Positions 8,766 through 16,717 are shown, numbered from the stretch's first letter. The stretch is 64,000 bases of DNA from Sphingomonas sp. Leaf21 (GCF_916858675.1 NZ_CAKASM010000003.1:62001-126000); one strand, 5' to 3'. Notes: generated by a model not told the origin, from the sequence alone. A program made the numbers and translations.

Positions 8766-9329
8766 ATGCGTATCGCTCTGTTGTCGGCGACGATCGCCGC
8801 CACCGCATTTACCGCCATGCCTGCCGCAGCGCAGCGTAATGGCTATGAGGCACGTCAGGAATATCGCGAAGACGTGCGGGATGCCCGCCGCGACTATCGC
8901 CGCGATGTCCGCAACGCCGATTCGCGTCGCGACGTCCGTGAAGCGCGCAAGGAGTATCGCGAGGACATTCGCGACGCGCGCAAGGACTATCGCCGCGACA
9001 TGCGCAACGTGGCCTGGCGCAACTACGACTATAATCGCTTCGAACCGGGTCAGCGCGGCTATTATGCCGAGCGCTATTATCGCGACGGCCGCTATTATCA
9101 GCCGCGCGCATTGGGACGCAACGACCGCATCTATCGCGGTATGAACGGCCGCTTCTACTGCCGCCGCAATGACGGGACCACCGGGCTGGTGATCGGCGGA
9201 CTGGCAGGCGGTGCGCTGGGCAACGTCATCGCGGGCGGCGGGTCACGCCTGCTGGGCACGGTGATCGGTGCGGGCGGCGGCGCGCTGCTGGGGCAACAGA
9301 TCGATCGCGGTCAGGTTCGCTGCCGCTAA
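8766..9329 (+). CDS. Secreted glycine-zipper protein 2 with charged 11-residue repeats
   Basis: 187 aa. Signal peptide ends MPAAAQ. Residues about 30-85 are a highly charged helix made of 11-residue units such as YREDVRDARRD, YRRDVRNADSR, YREDIRDARKD and YRRDMRNVAWR. A Tyr/Arg-rich stretch (YYAERYYRDGRYYQ) follows, then FYCRRNDGTTG, a glycine zipper (GGLAGGALGNVIAGGG, GAGGGALLGQQID) and the end VRCR. The zipper is bracketed by the same two cysteines as in proteins 1 and 3. The repeats suggest an extended charged rod in the periplasm with a membrane-anchored C-terminus. No enzyme motif. Confidence 0.8.
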   Translation: MRIALLSATIAATAFTAMPAAAQRNGYEARQEYREDVRDARRDYRRDVRNADSRRDVREARKEYREDIRDARKDYRRDMRNVAWRNYDYNRFEPGQRGYYAERYYRDGRYYQPRALGRNDRIYRGMNGRFYCRRNDGTTGLVIGGLAGGALGNVIAGGGSRLLGTVIGAGGGALLGQQIDRGQVRCR

Positions 9330-9348
9330 ATCATCGACGTTCGAGGGG

Positions 9349-9378
9349 ACGGCCCGGCGGGGAGACTCGCCGGGCCGT
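9349..9378. terminator. Convergent hairpin, possible bidirectional terminator
   Basis: ACGGCCCGGCG pairs perfectly with CGCCGGGCCGT (11 bp, 8-nt loop) between the convergent genes at 8766 and 9386. No T-run, so termination is inferred from position and stem strength. Confidence 0.6.
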
Positions 9379-9385
9379 TCGCCGT

Positions 9386-9607
9386 TCAGATGAAGCCGCC
9401 GCCGAGCATCAGTCGAAGGCCGAAGATCAGGATGAGGATCAGGTTGAGGTTGCGCCCGCTGTTGCGCGATGACAACGCACCCACCGCCGCGCCGACGATC
9501 GCGATGGGGATGACGAACCAATAGCCCCAGGCGAAGAACGGCAGGAACGGTACGATGCCGAGCAGAAGCGCGACCACACCGATGACGATCGAGAACAGGT
9601 TCAACAT
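9386..9607 (-). CDS. Small two-helix membrane protein
   Basis: 73 aa from ATG 9607 (MLNLFSIVIGVVALLLGIVP). Two or three hydrophobic segments: residues 4-20, 23-45 and about 55-72, split by SSRNSGRNLN. An ATG at 9640 would prefix basic residues and is less likely. Looks like a small inner-membrane protein of unknown role. Confidence 0.6.
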   Translation of the reverse strand: MLNLFSIVIGVVALLLGIVPFLPFFAWGYWFVIPIAIVGAAVGALSSRNSGRNLNLILILIFGLRLMLGGGFI

Positions 9608-9736
9608 GCGGGCAAGATGGCGTCGCGGCGCGCGTTGCACAAGCGGCGACGCGACGATCCCGCACCGGGACGCGCGGCCGGGGCGGGTGGTACACGGTTA
9701 ACGATCGGGTTGCATCCCCATGCTAGGGAAGGGGGC

Positions 9737-10471
9737 ATGAAGGCACTATCCCGACATATGCTGATCCCGCTCGGATGTCTGATGCTTGCCGGTTGCGGGG
9801 GCGCGAATGACGACGATGCGCAGCTCAACGCGCTCGACAAGGAACTCGCCGCGATGAACGACGGCAGCCCGGCGCGCGATCCGCAACTGCGCGAAGCGTT
9901 GGGCGGACAGATCATGGTCGACCCCGGCCTGACCCAAAGCGCCAACGCCAATGCGCTGCGCCCGCCGAACCAGCCCGCGAGTGACAAGGTCCCGTCGCTG
10001 CCGCTCGCCCCCGATCCGGTCGATGCCAGGTCGCTGAAGTCCGCGCCGCCCGCGTCGCGCGACTGCCCCGAATGCCGCGCCTCCGCGAGCGCGTTCACGC
10101 TCGCGGCCAAGGCCGGGCAGCAGGCGGGCAACGCGGCCTGCCTGTCTGGGCTGCGCTATTCGGCGGCATGGGCGCAGCGTCTGCCGGGCGCCTTCGCACC
10201 CTATCCCGCCGCGCAGGTGGCGGAGGCGGCGGGTAACGACGCGGCCGGTTGCGGTCTGCGCATCGTCAGCCTGCGGACCTCGGCCGCCGCGAGCAAGGTC
10301 ATCGATTATTACTACACCCATGCCAGCGGAGCGGGCTATTCCGCCGAGCACAAGATGGACGGCGCGCAGCATGTCCTGGGGGGCACACGCGGAGATGCCG
10401 CCTATATGGTCTATGCGACCCAGCGCTCGGGCGGCGGCACCGATGTCGATCTGGTGGTGAAGGGCGGGTAG
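9737..10471 (+). CDS. Putative lipoprotein of unknown function
   Basis: 244 aa. The start ATG 9737 is preceded by a GGGAAGGGGG ribosome binding site. The N-terminus MKALSRHMLIPLGCLMLAGC carries a lipobox (LAGC), so the protein should be lipidated at Cys20. The region to residue 110 is low complexity; then come CPEC and two more cysteines, and a compact C-terminal half with VIDYYYTHASGAGYSAEHK and DAAYMVYATQRSGGGTDVDL. It is conserved-looking but no family was recognised. No operon partner. Confidence 0.7.
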   Translation: MKALSRHMLIPLGCLMLAGCGGANDDDAQLNALDKELAAMNDGSPARDPQLREALGGQIMVDPGLTQSANANALRPPNQPASDKVPSLPLAPDPVDARSLKSAPPASRDCPECRASASAFTLAAKAGQQAGNAACLSGLRYSAAWAQRLPGAFAPYPAAQVAEAAGNDAAGCGLRIVSLRTSAAASKVIDYYYTHASGAGYSAEHKMDGAQHVLGGTRGDAAYMVYATQRSGGGTDVDLVVKGG

Positions 10472-10585
10472 GGGGCGACGCCACCGCCAGCCTTTCGGGG
10501 GCGGAATCCGATGCTTCAACGCCCGTCCAACTCGAATCGCTTGTCCTTTGCGCGAAACGTCGGCTTACGCTAGGGGAGCGGGATT

Positions 10586-10960
10586 ATGTCACCGCTTCTA
10601 CTCGTGATGCTGGGCGGCGCGCTGGGCTCGGGGGGACGGTATCTGACGGGGCGCGTGCTGACCGAAGCACTCGGCTCCGGCTTTCCGTTCGGAACGCTGG
10701 CGGTCAACTGGGTCGGCTGTCTCGCCATGGGCGTGCTGGCGGGCGTGCTCGCGCGGATTGGCGGGCATGAGGGGTGGCGGCTGTTCATCGGCGTCGGCGT
10801 ACTGGGGGGCTATACGACCTTCTCCGCCTTTTCGCTGGACACGATCACGCTGATCGAGCGCGGGCAGAGCGGCACCGCGCTGGCCTATGTCGCGCTGTCG
10901 CTTTTGGGTTCGCTGGCCGCGCTATGGGCGGGGCTATGGATGACGAGGATTTTCGCATGA
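10586..10960 (+). CDS. crcB: Fluoride channel CrcB/Fluc
   Basis: 124 aa, four helices, exports fluoride passively across the inner membrane as a dual-topology dimer. Motifs: GGALGSGGRYLTGR in helix 1, GTLAVNWVGCLAMG in helix 2 (the conserved Asn) and GVLGGYTTFSAFSLDT in helix 3 (the fluoride-lining Phe box). No recognisable fluoride riboswitch was found upstream. The stop overlaps the start of the pseudouridine synthase gene (ATGA). Confidence 0.95.
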   Translation: MSPLLLVMLGGALGSGGRYLTGRVLTEALGSGFPFGTLAVNWVGCLAMGVLAGVLARIGGHEGWRLFIGVGVLGGYTTFSAFSLDTITLIERGQSGTALAYVALSLLGSLAALWAGLWMTRIFA

Positions 10961-12048
10961 CGGACTTTGTCCGCCAATTCACGGTCGGCTATGACGACGA
11001 CGGTATCCGGCTCGACCGCTGGTTCAAGCGGCATCTGCCCGACACCAGCTTCACCCTCGTCGCCAAATGGGCCCGCACCGGGCAATTGCGCGTCGACGGC
11101 GCGCGCGCCACGCCGGGCGACCGGATCCAGGCGGGGCAGGTGTTGCGCGTACCCCCCGCCGAGCCCGCGCCCGCCGAAAGCGCCAAGCCCAGCCGTCCGC
11201 GCAATTCGCTGACCGAGGACGAGATCGCGTTCGCGCGCGAACTGGTGATCCACAAGGACCGCGACGCGCTGGTCCTCAACAAGCCGCCGGGCCTGGCGAC
11301 GCAGGGCGGGACCAAGACGACGACGCATGTCGACGGCCTGCTCGACGCCCTGCAGTTCGAGGCGGAGGGACGGCCCAAGCTGGTCCACCGGCTCGACAAG
11401 GACACGTCGGGTGCGCTCCTGGTCGCGCGCAACGCGCGTTCGGCGGCCTTCTTCGCCAAGGCGTTTTCGGGGCGCACCGCGCGCAAGATCTATTGGGCGC
11501 TGGTGGTCGGCGTTCCCTCGATCGACGACGGCACGATCGAACTGCCGATCGCCAAGCAGCCGGGCACCGGCGGCGAGAAGATGCATGTCGACGAGGAAAA
11601 CGGCCAGTCGGCGCGCTCGCGCTACCGCGTGATCGAGCGCGCGGGCAATCGCTGCTGCTGGGTCGAGTTGCAGCCGTTCACCGGTCGCACCCACCAGCTT
11701 CGCGTCCACATGGCGGCGATCGGCCATCCGATCGTCGGCGACGGCAAATATGGCGGCGCGGCGGCGTTCCTGACCGGCGGGATCAGCCGCAAGATGCACC
11801 TTCATGCGCGCCGCATCCGCGTCGATCATCCCGATGGCGGGCGCATCGACCAGACCGCCGAGCTGCCGAGCCATTTCGCCGAATCAATGAACCAGCTCGG
11901 CTTCGACGAGATTCGCGGCGACATCCTGCCCCAGGACGAGGATCGCGGCCCCCCGCCCAAGGAGGTGCTCAAGCAGCGCGCCAAGGCGCACGCCAAGCAA
12001 TATCGCAAGGAACGGCGCGGCGAACGGCGGGGTCGCGGCGAGCGCTGA
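10957..12048 (+). CDS. rluC: RluA-family 23S rRNA pseudouridine synthase
   Basis: 363 aa. Starts with an S4-like RNA-binding domain (VGYDDDGIRLDRWFKRHLPD, residues 5-75). The catalytic domain follows, with the active-site motif HRLDKDTSGALLVAR (catalytic Asp about residue 150) and the GRTHQLRVHMAAIGHPIVGD motif. The C-terminal tail is very basic (KAHAKQYRKERRGERRGRGER). Layout fits RluC/RluD-like enzymes of Alphaproteobacteria; the exact uridine target is not readable. ATG 10957 overlaps the crcB stop. Confidence 0.92.
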   Translation: MTDFVRQFTVGYDDDGIRLDRWFKRHLPDTSFTLVAKWARTGQLRVDGARATPGDRIQAGQVLRVPPAEPAPAESAKPSRPRNSLTEDEIAFARELVIHKDRDALVLNKPPGLATQGGTKTTTHVDGLLDALQFEAEGRPKLVHRLDKDTSGALLVARNARSAAFFAKAFSGRTARKIYWALVVGVPSIDDGTIELPIAKQPGTGGEKMHVDEENGQSARSRYRVIERAGNRCCWVELQPFTGRTHQLRVHMAAIGHPIVGDGKYGGAAAFLTGGISRKMHLHARRIRVDHPDGGRIDQTAELPSHFAESMNQLGFDEIRGDILPQDEDRGPPPKEVLKQRAKAHAKQYRKERRGERRGRGER

Positions 12049-12080
12049 CGCCGCATCCGGCCGCTGGCGGACACGGCAAA

Positions 12081-12106
12081 CCCCGCCGACCTTTCGGCCG
12101 ACGGGG
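12081..12106. terminator. Hairpin between convergent rluC and glycine-zipper gene 3
   Basis: CCCCG...CGGGG outer stem with an inner CCG/CGG pairing around CTTT. It lies 33 bp after rluC and before the convergent gene at 12155. No T-run. Confidence 0.4.
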
Positions 12107-12154
12107 CTCCGTGACGAAGTCGGGGAGGGGGCGGCGCCCCCTCGAAGCTTCGGA

Positions 12155-12544
12155 TTAGCGGCAATAGCCGGGGTTGTTCGACTTCTCGATCGCATGACCG
12201 GCCAGCGCACCGGCGCCACCGCCCAGGATCGTGCCGAGGGTACGGTCACCACGGGTATCGATGGTGCGGCCCAGCAGGCCACCCGCGATCGCGCCGACGA
12301 TGGTGCCCGTCGTGCCGCTGTTGCAGCGCTGCGGACCACGGTTGTAATAGCCGCGATCATAGCCGCCGCGACGGTCGTAATAGCCACGGTCATAGCCGGG
12401 GCCGCGATTGTAACCGTCCGAATAGGCGCCGCCATAGGCGCGGTCGTAGCGGTCGTAATAACGCTGCGCCGAAGCGGCGGTCGGAACCATGGCCGTGGCG
12501 CCGACAGCAAGGGCAGCGGCAGCGAGCGAGAGCTTCTTGAACAT
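12155..12544 (-). CDS. Secreted glycine-zipper protein 3 (Cys-bracketed)
   Basis: 129 aa from ATG 12544 (MFKKLSLAAAALAVGATAMV); signal peptide ends ASAQ. The mature N-terminal half is Tyr/Gly/Arg-rich (YYDRYDRAYGGAYSDGYNR and repeated RGYY units). PQRCNSGTTG then opens the zipper: GAIAGGLLGRTIDTRGDRTL and GGGAGALAGHAIEKS, ending NPGYCR. The Cys-GTTG-zipper-Cys-Arg-end pattern matches the genes at 8279 and 8766. Probably a surface or outer-membrane associated protein. Confidence 0.8.
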   Translation of the reverse strand: MFKKLSLAAAALAVGATAMVPTAASAQRYYDRYDRAYGGAYSDGYNRGPGYDRGYYDRRGGYDRGYYNRGPQRCNSGTTGTIVGAIAGGLLGRTIDTRGDRTLGTILGGGAGALAGHAIEKSNNPGYCR

Positions 12545-12633
12545 CACAATCTCCCTTGATCTTTTAACCGGCGGCGGCGGGGCGATCCCGTCGTCGTTGG
12601 AGCCCTTATGGGTGATTCGCGATGTTCCGATGC

Positions 12634-12664
12634 TGAATGCGCCTGTTAGCTGTCGTTCATGCAA
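12634..12664. promoter_or_regulatory. Dyad between glycine-zipper gene 3 and HAD gene
   Basis: On the plus strand TGAATG-N15-GTTCATGCAA; on the minus strand TGAACG-N14-CATTCA. It is 89 bp before the start at 12544 (minus) and 45 bp before 12710 (plus), so either gene could be its target. Matches the dyads at 8194 and 8685. Confidence 0.45.
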
Positions 12665-12709
12665 AACGTCATGCTTCCCCCACGCCGCCGGTGCCGATAG
12701 GAGGGGGCG

Positions 12710-13375
12710 ATGACGCGACCGCGCCTTGCCCTGTTCGATTGCGACGGCACCCTTGTCGACAGCCAGGCCAATATATGCCTCGCCGCGATCGAAGCGTTCG
12801 ATCTCGCCGGCCTGACCCCGCCCCCGGCTTCGGCGATCCGCCGCATCGTCGGCTTGAGCCTGGTCGAGGCGATGCGCGTCCTGGCCCCCGCCGAGCCCGA
12901 GGACATGCATCGCCGTCTGGCGGCCGATTACAAGGCCGCCTTCTTCCGCCTGCGGACCGAGGGCGCGATGGAGCCCGAACCGCTGTTCGAGGGGATCGCG
13001 GCACTTCTCGATCGGTTGGCGGCGGATGGCTGGCTGATGGGTGTGGCGACCGGCAAGTCGGATCGCGGGCTGGCGCGGGTGCTCGCCGAGCATGGTCTGT
13101 CCCATCATTTCGTCACGCTGCAGACCGCCGATCGTCACCCGTCCAAGCCCGACCCGTCGATGGTCCTCGCCGCTATGGCGGAAACCGGCGTGGCGGCCGG
13201 GGACGTGGCGATGATCGGGGATACGAGTTTCGACATGGCGATGGGCAAGGCGGCGGGCGCCTTCCCGGTCGGTGTCGCCTGGGGATATCATGACGTGCAC
13301 GAACTGGTGAAGGCAGGCGCGGCGGTCGTCGCCGACGAGGTATCGGACCTGCCCAGGCTTCTGGCGCGGCCATGA
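12710..13375 (+). CDS. HAD-superfamily phosphatase (phosphoglycolate phosphatase-like)
   Basis: 221 aa, cytoplasmic. HAD motif I FDCDGTLVDS (nucleophile and acid Asp), motif II TGKS, motif III Lys in HPSKPDPSM and motif IV IGDTSFDMAM. An alpha-helical cap sits between motifs I and II, as in Gph-type subfamily IA enzymes. AGGAGG lies just upstream of the ATG. The substrate could be 2-phosphoglycolate or another small phosphomonoester. It overlaps the next gene by 4 bp. Confidence 0.88.
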   Translation: MTRPRLALFDCDGTLVDSQANICLAAIEAFDLAGLTPPPASAIRRIVGLSLVEAMRVLAPAEPEDMHRRLAADYKAAFFRLRTEGAMEPEPLFEGIAALLDRLAADGWLMGVATGKSDRGLARVLAEHGLSHHFVTLQTADRHPSKPDPSMVLAAMAETGVAAGDVAMIGDTSFDMAMGKAAGAFPVGVAWGYHDVHELVKAGAAVVADEVSDLPRLLARP

Positions 13376-13590
13376 GCGAGGATGTCGGATGCGCGCGGCG
13401 GCGCTGGCTGGTCATCGTCCTCGTTCGGCTGATCGGTGTGGCGGGCGCGGTGTTCGGCATCGTGCTCGCCTCGCGCGGGGTGCATTGGCCGCACAAGGTG
13501 CTGGGGATGGCGATCGTCCTGTCGGCGCTGGCGATGATCGCGATCGTCCCCGCCGGGCTGGCGCATCGCTGGCGGAGTGGCGGCGAATGA
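13372..13590 (+). CDS. Small two-helix membrane protein
   Basis: 72 aa. Two hydrophobic segments, residues 12-34 (WLVIVLVRLIGVAGAVFGIV) and 43-62 (VLGMAIVLSALAMIAIVPAG), joined by HWPHK. It overlaps the HAD gene upstream and the ATP12 gene downstream by 4 bp each, so the three are translated as one unit. No family recognised; position suggests a real gene. Confidence 0.7.
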   Translation: MSEDVGCARRRWLVIVLVRLIGVAGAVFGIVLASRGVHWPHKVLGMAIVLSALAMIAIVPAGLAHRWRSGGE

Positions 13591-14273
13591 AGCGGTTCTG
13601 GCAGGCGGTGACGGTGGACGCCGACCGGGTGGTGCGGCTCGACGATCGCCCGGTCCGCACACCCGGACGCACGCCGCTGTCGCTTCCGACGGTTGCCCTG
13701 GCCGAGGCGGTGGCGGAGGAGTGGCGCTCGGTCGGGGAGACGGTCGATCCACGCGCCATGCCGCTGACCGGGCTCGCCAATGCCGCGATCGATCGGATCG
13801 CGGCGGATCCCGCGCCCTTCGCGGACGGGCTGGCGCGCTATGCCGAGAGCGACCTTCTCTATTACCGCGCCGATTCGCCGCCCGAGCTGGTGGCGCGGCA
13901 GGATGCGGCGTGGAACCCGCTACTCGAGTGGGCGCGCGACCGATATGATGTGCATTTCACCCTTGTGACGGGAATCATGCATCAGCCCCAGCCCGACGCG
14001 ACCGTGGCGAGGCTGGCGCAGGCGGTCGTGGCGCTCGACCCGTTCCGGCTCGCGGCACTGTCGCCGGTGGTGACGATCACCGGGTCGCTGGTGCTGGCGC
14101 TGGCTTTGCTGGAGGGGGCGGCGGAGGCCGACGCGATCTGGACCACGGCGCATGTCGACGAGGATTTCCAGGCCGAACAATGGGGCGAGGATTATCTTGC
14201 CGTGGAGGCGCGCGAGGCGAAACGGCGTGAGTTCGACGCCGCGATCCGGTTTTTGCGAGCGCTCCAGAATTAG
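13587..14273 (+). CDS. ATP12-family F1-ATPase assembly chaperone
   Basis: 228 aa, no signal peptide. Matches the bacterial ATP12 family: N-terminal MKRFWQAV with RLDDRPVRTPGRTPL, then LAEAVAEEWRS, ESDLLYYRADSPPELV and a helical C-terminus with ITGSLVLALALLEG and the acidic end HVDEDFQAEQWGED. In mitochondria ATP12 holds the alpha subunit before F1 assembly; the bacterial role is assumed to be similar. Last gene of a three-gene overlapping set. Confidence 0.88.
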   Translation: MKRFWQAVTVDADRVVRLDDRPVRTPGRTPLSLPTVALAEAVAEEWRSVGETVDPRAMPLTGLANAAIDRIAADPAPFADGLARYAESDLLYYRADSPPELVARQDAAWNPLLEWARDRYDVHFTLVTGIMHQPQPDATVARLAQAVVALDPFRLAALSPVVTITGSLVLALALLEGAAEADAIWTTAHVDEDFQAEQWGEDYLAVEAREAKRREFDAAIRFLRALQN

Positions 14274-14277
14274 GCCG

Positions 14278-14353
14278 GATCGACATTCCGCTTATTCTCC
14301 CCTCTCCCCACTACGAGGGGCGGGGGAAGGACAGGCATAGGTGAATGTCGATC
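14278..14353. repeat. 76-bp palindromic element with 11-bp terminal inverted repeats
   Basis: GATCGACATTC at 14278-14288 and its exact complement GAATGTCGATC at 14343-14353 enclose a C-rich/G-rich imperfect palindrome (CCCCTCTCCCC facing GGGGCGGGGG). It lies between convergent ATP12 and gmk genes. MITE-like in shape, but no target-site duplication was recognised. Confidence 0.55.
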
Positions 14354-14447
14354 GGGGCTAGGACATGCCGTGCGTTGGCGCTGGGCGAAGGCGAAGCGCA
14401 CGGGATGGCGCGCGCCGAAAACGCGGGACAGCGGCCGGGCTGGCTCG

Positions 14448-15107
14448 TTACTTCGTCGTCAGTTTCCGAATGAATCCGATGAGCCCGGTCTGGCGCGACC
14501 GCTTGAGGCGTTCGGCCTGGAGGATCGTCTTCACGCCCTGGAAGCATTGCTCGACATCATCGTTGACCAGGACATAGTCGTAGCCGTCCCAGTGACTGAC
14601 CTCGTTGGTCGCGCGTGCCATGCGGGCGTCGATCACCGCCGCCGAATCGGTCGCGCGGCGCTCGAGGCGCTGGCGCAGTTCCTCCATTGAGGGAGGGAAG
14701 ATGAAGACGCGGACCACGTCGCCGCCCGCGATCTGGAAAAGCTGTTGCGCGCCCTGCCAGTCGATATCGAACAGCACGTCCTTGCCCGCGGCCAGCATCG
14801 CCTCGACCTGCGCGCGCGGGGTGCCGTAGCGATTGTCGAAGACATGCGCCCATTCGAGGAATTGGTCATTCGCCACCATGCGGCGAAATTCCTCGAGATC
14901 GACGAAGTGATAGTCCTTGCCGTCGACCTCGCCGGGGCGGATGCCGCGCGTCGTCGCCGAAACCGACATCTGCAATCCGGCGTCGTCGGCCAGCAGCTTG
15001 CGCGCGATCGTGGACTTGCCCGCACCCGATGGCGAGGACAGCACGAACAGCATGCCGCGGCGCTTCAGCTTGTGGAGATCGTCGGAATGGGCGGGCGAGT
15101 TGGGCAT
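14448..15107 (-). CDS. gmk: Guanylate kinase
   Basis: ATP-dependent GMP to GDP, 219 aa (E. coli 207). P-loop SSPSGAGKSTIARK near residues 24-37; GMP-binding segment TTRGIRPGEVDGKDYHFVD; lid region RRATDSAAVIDARMA. The first twelve residues (MPNSPAHSDDLH) are an N-terminal extension ahead of RRGMLFVLSSPSG. The C-terminal end is FIRKLTTK. It stands alone; the 170-bp gap on the ATP12 side is convergent and holds the element at 14278. Confidence 0.96.
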   Translation of the reverse strand: MPNSPAHSDDLHKLKRRGMLFVLSSPSGAGKSTIARKLLADDAGLQMSVSATTRGIRPGEVDGKDYHFVDLEEFRRMVANDQFLEWAHVFDNRYGTPRAQVEAMLAAGKDVLFDIDWQGAQQLFQIAGGDVVRVFIFPPSMEELRQRLERRATDSAAVIDARMARATNEVSHWDGYDYVLVNDDVEQCFQGVKTILQAERLKRSRQTGLIGFIRKLTTK

Positions 15108-15187
15108 GTCTGCCTTTGACGCACGCAGTCGCAGCGCGTCAAGACATGCCTGACGCGCTGCGTTACGCCGATGCTGTCAAACGTCGG

Positions 15188-15397
15188 TCAGTAGCGGCTG
15201 CCCGCGACCTTGCCCGCCTTGTGCCGGTCATAGGCCTTCTTGGCCGCATAGCCGCCGCCGAGCAGCAGGCCGAGCGGCCCCAGGCGGCGCATTCCGCCGA
15301 CCGCCAGCGCACCCAGCGCCGCGCCCTTGAGGCCGCTATTGCCGTCGCGCCGACTCACTTCGCGCCCGACCAGCGCGCCTACAATCCGTCCGATCAT
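15188..15397 (-). CDS. Small glycine-rich hypothetical protein
   Basis: 69 aa: MIGRIVGALVGREVSRRDGN, then a glycine/alanine stretch (GAALGALAVGGM) and a basic end (AKKAYDRHKAGKV). Glycine spacing GxxxG suggests a membrane-associating segment. ATG 15397 overlaps the stop of the upstream gene by 4 bp. Unknown function. Confidence 0.6.
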   Translation of the reverse strand: MIGRIVGALVGREVSRRDGNSGLKGAALGALAVGGMRRLGPLGLLLGGGYAAKKAYDRHKAGKVAGSRY

Positions 15398-15603
15398 TGC
15401 ACCTCTCCAAAAACCCGGTCCTTCAACTCGCCCGCGCCGCGCAGCACCGCCCAGCCCACCGCGTAGGTGATGGCGAGCGGCAGCACGAGTTTCAGGACAT
15501 TGGCGGTCACCGCACCGACGATCGCGCCGTCGCCGACGCCGTCATCGCCCGACATGCCGTCGATCGCAGCGCCGACCAGCGCGCCGATTGTCGTTGCACC
15601 CAT
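15394..15603 (-). CDS. Small glycine-zipper membrane protein
   Basis: 69 aa from ATG 15603 (MGATTIGALVGAAIDGMSGD), chosen because GAAGG sits eight bases upstream; ATG 15609 is an alternative. Glycine zipper in the first 35 residues, then a hydrophobic helix LKLVLPLAITYAVGWAVL. Paired with the overlapping gene at 15188; both lie 90 bp after gshB and may be co-transcribed with it. Confidence 0.6.
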   Translation of the reverse strand: MGATTIGALVGAAIDGMSGDDGVGDGAIVGAVTANVLKLVLPLAITYAVGWAVLRGAGELKDRVFGEVQ

Positions 15604-15694
15604 GCTCATGCCCTTCGTTGCTCTGGGCAGGAAAAGCATGGGGAGTGGGATGGGTTCCGAAAAGTCTGTCCGCCCCGTACCGGGGAGGAACAGC

Positions 15695-16657
15695 TTACCC
15701 CTTGGCGGCGATGCGTGCCTCGATCGCGTCCCAGATCAGGCCGGCGACATCGGTGCCGTCGAATTTCTCGATCGCGACGATGCCGGTCGGGGAGGTGACG
15801 TTGATCTCGGTCAGCCACTCGCCGCCGATCACGTCGATCCCGACGAACAACAGCCCGCGCCGCTTGAGTTCGGGACCGAGCTCCGCGCAAATCTCGCGTT
15901 CGCGCGCGGTCAGTTCGGTCTTTTCCGCCGATCCGCCGACCGCCAGGTTGGAGCGAATCTCGCCCTCTCCCGGCAGGCGGTTGATCGCGCCCGCGACCTC
16001 GCCGTCGATCAGCACGATCCGCTTGTCACCCTTGGCGACGGCGGGGAGGAAGGCCTGCACCATATGCGGTTCGCGATAGGCGGTGTTGAACACCTCGATC
16101 AGCGCGGACAGGTTGGCGCCGTCGCGCCCGACCTTGAAGATCGCCTTGCCGCCATTGCCATGGAGCGGCTTGATCACGATCTCGCCATGCTTGGCCAGGA
16201 ACGCGCGCGCCTCGTCCAGCGAGCGGGTGACCAGCGTCGGCGGCATGAAGTGCGGATAGTCGAGGACGAAGACCTTTTCGGGTGCGTTGCGCACGCTGCG
16301 CGGATTGTTGACGACCAGCGTCTTCTCGGCGACGCGCTCCAGCAGATGGGTCGCGGTGATATAGCCCAGGTCGAAGGGCGGATCCTGCCGCATCAGAACG
16401 ACATCGGCCTCGTCACCCAGATCGAGCCGGACGGGTTCGCCGAACGCATAATGGTCACCCGCCACCCGCTGCACGGTGACCGGATGCGCTTTGGTCCAGA
16501 GATGCCCGTCGGACCAGTTCAGGTCGCCCGCATCATAGTGGAAGAGCCTGTGCCCGCGCGCCTGCGCCGAGAGCATCAGCGCGAAGCTCGAATCGCCCGC
16601 GATGTTGATCTGGTCCATCGGGTCCATCTGGACGGCGACGGTCAGCGGCTTGGACAT
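15695..16657 (-). CDS. gshB: Glutathione synthetase
   Basis: 320 aa ATP-grasp enzyme joining gamma-glutamylcysteine and glycine. N-terminal VAVQMDPMDQINIAGDSSF, YDAGDLNW region, RQDPPFDLGYITATHLLE, ATP-binding GEIVIKPLHGNGGKAIF and the Mg-binding end FVGIDVIGGEWLTEINVTSP are all as expected. Third in the minus-strand group rsmI-(122 aa)-yraN-gshB, a neighbourhood well known in Proteobacteria. Confidence 0.97.
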   Translation of the reverse strand: MSKPLTVAVQMDPMDQINIAGDSSFALMLSAQARGHRLFHYDAGDLNWSDGHLWTKAHPVTVQRVAGDHYAFGEPVRLDLGDEADVVLMRQDPPFDLGYITATHLLERVAEKTLVVNNPRSVRNAPEKVFVLDYPHFMPPTLVTRSLDEARAFLAKHGEIVIKPLHGNGGKAIFKVGRDGANLSALIEVFNTAYREPHMVQAFLPAVAKGDKRIVLIDGEVAGAINRLPGEGEIRSNLAVGGSAEKTELTAREREICAELGPELKRRGLLFVGIDVIGGEWLTEINVTSPTGIVAIEKFDGTDVAGLIWDAIEARIAAKG

Positions 16658-16717
16658 GGGATTTCCTTCCTTCGGACGGGTCTTTGCGCGCGGAATTAGT
16701 CGTTCGCCCGGCCGCTG

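Noticed and set aside
10472-10585. Possible fluoride riboswitch before crcB
   Set aside because: The GC-rich region has small hairpins, but I could not find the GGCGATG-type start and pseudoknot pairing of the fluoride aptamer.
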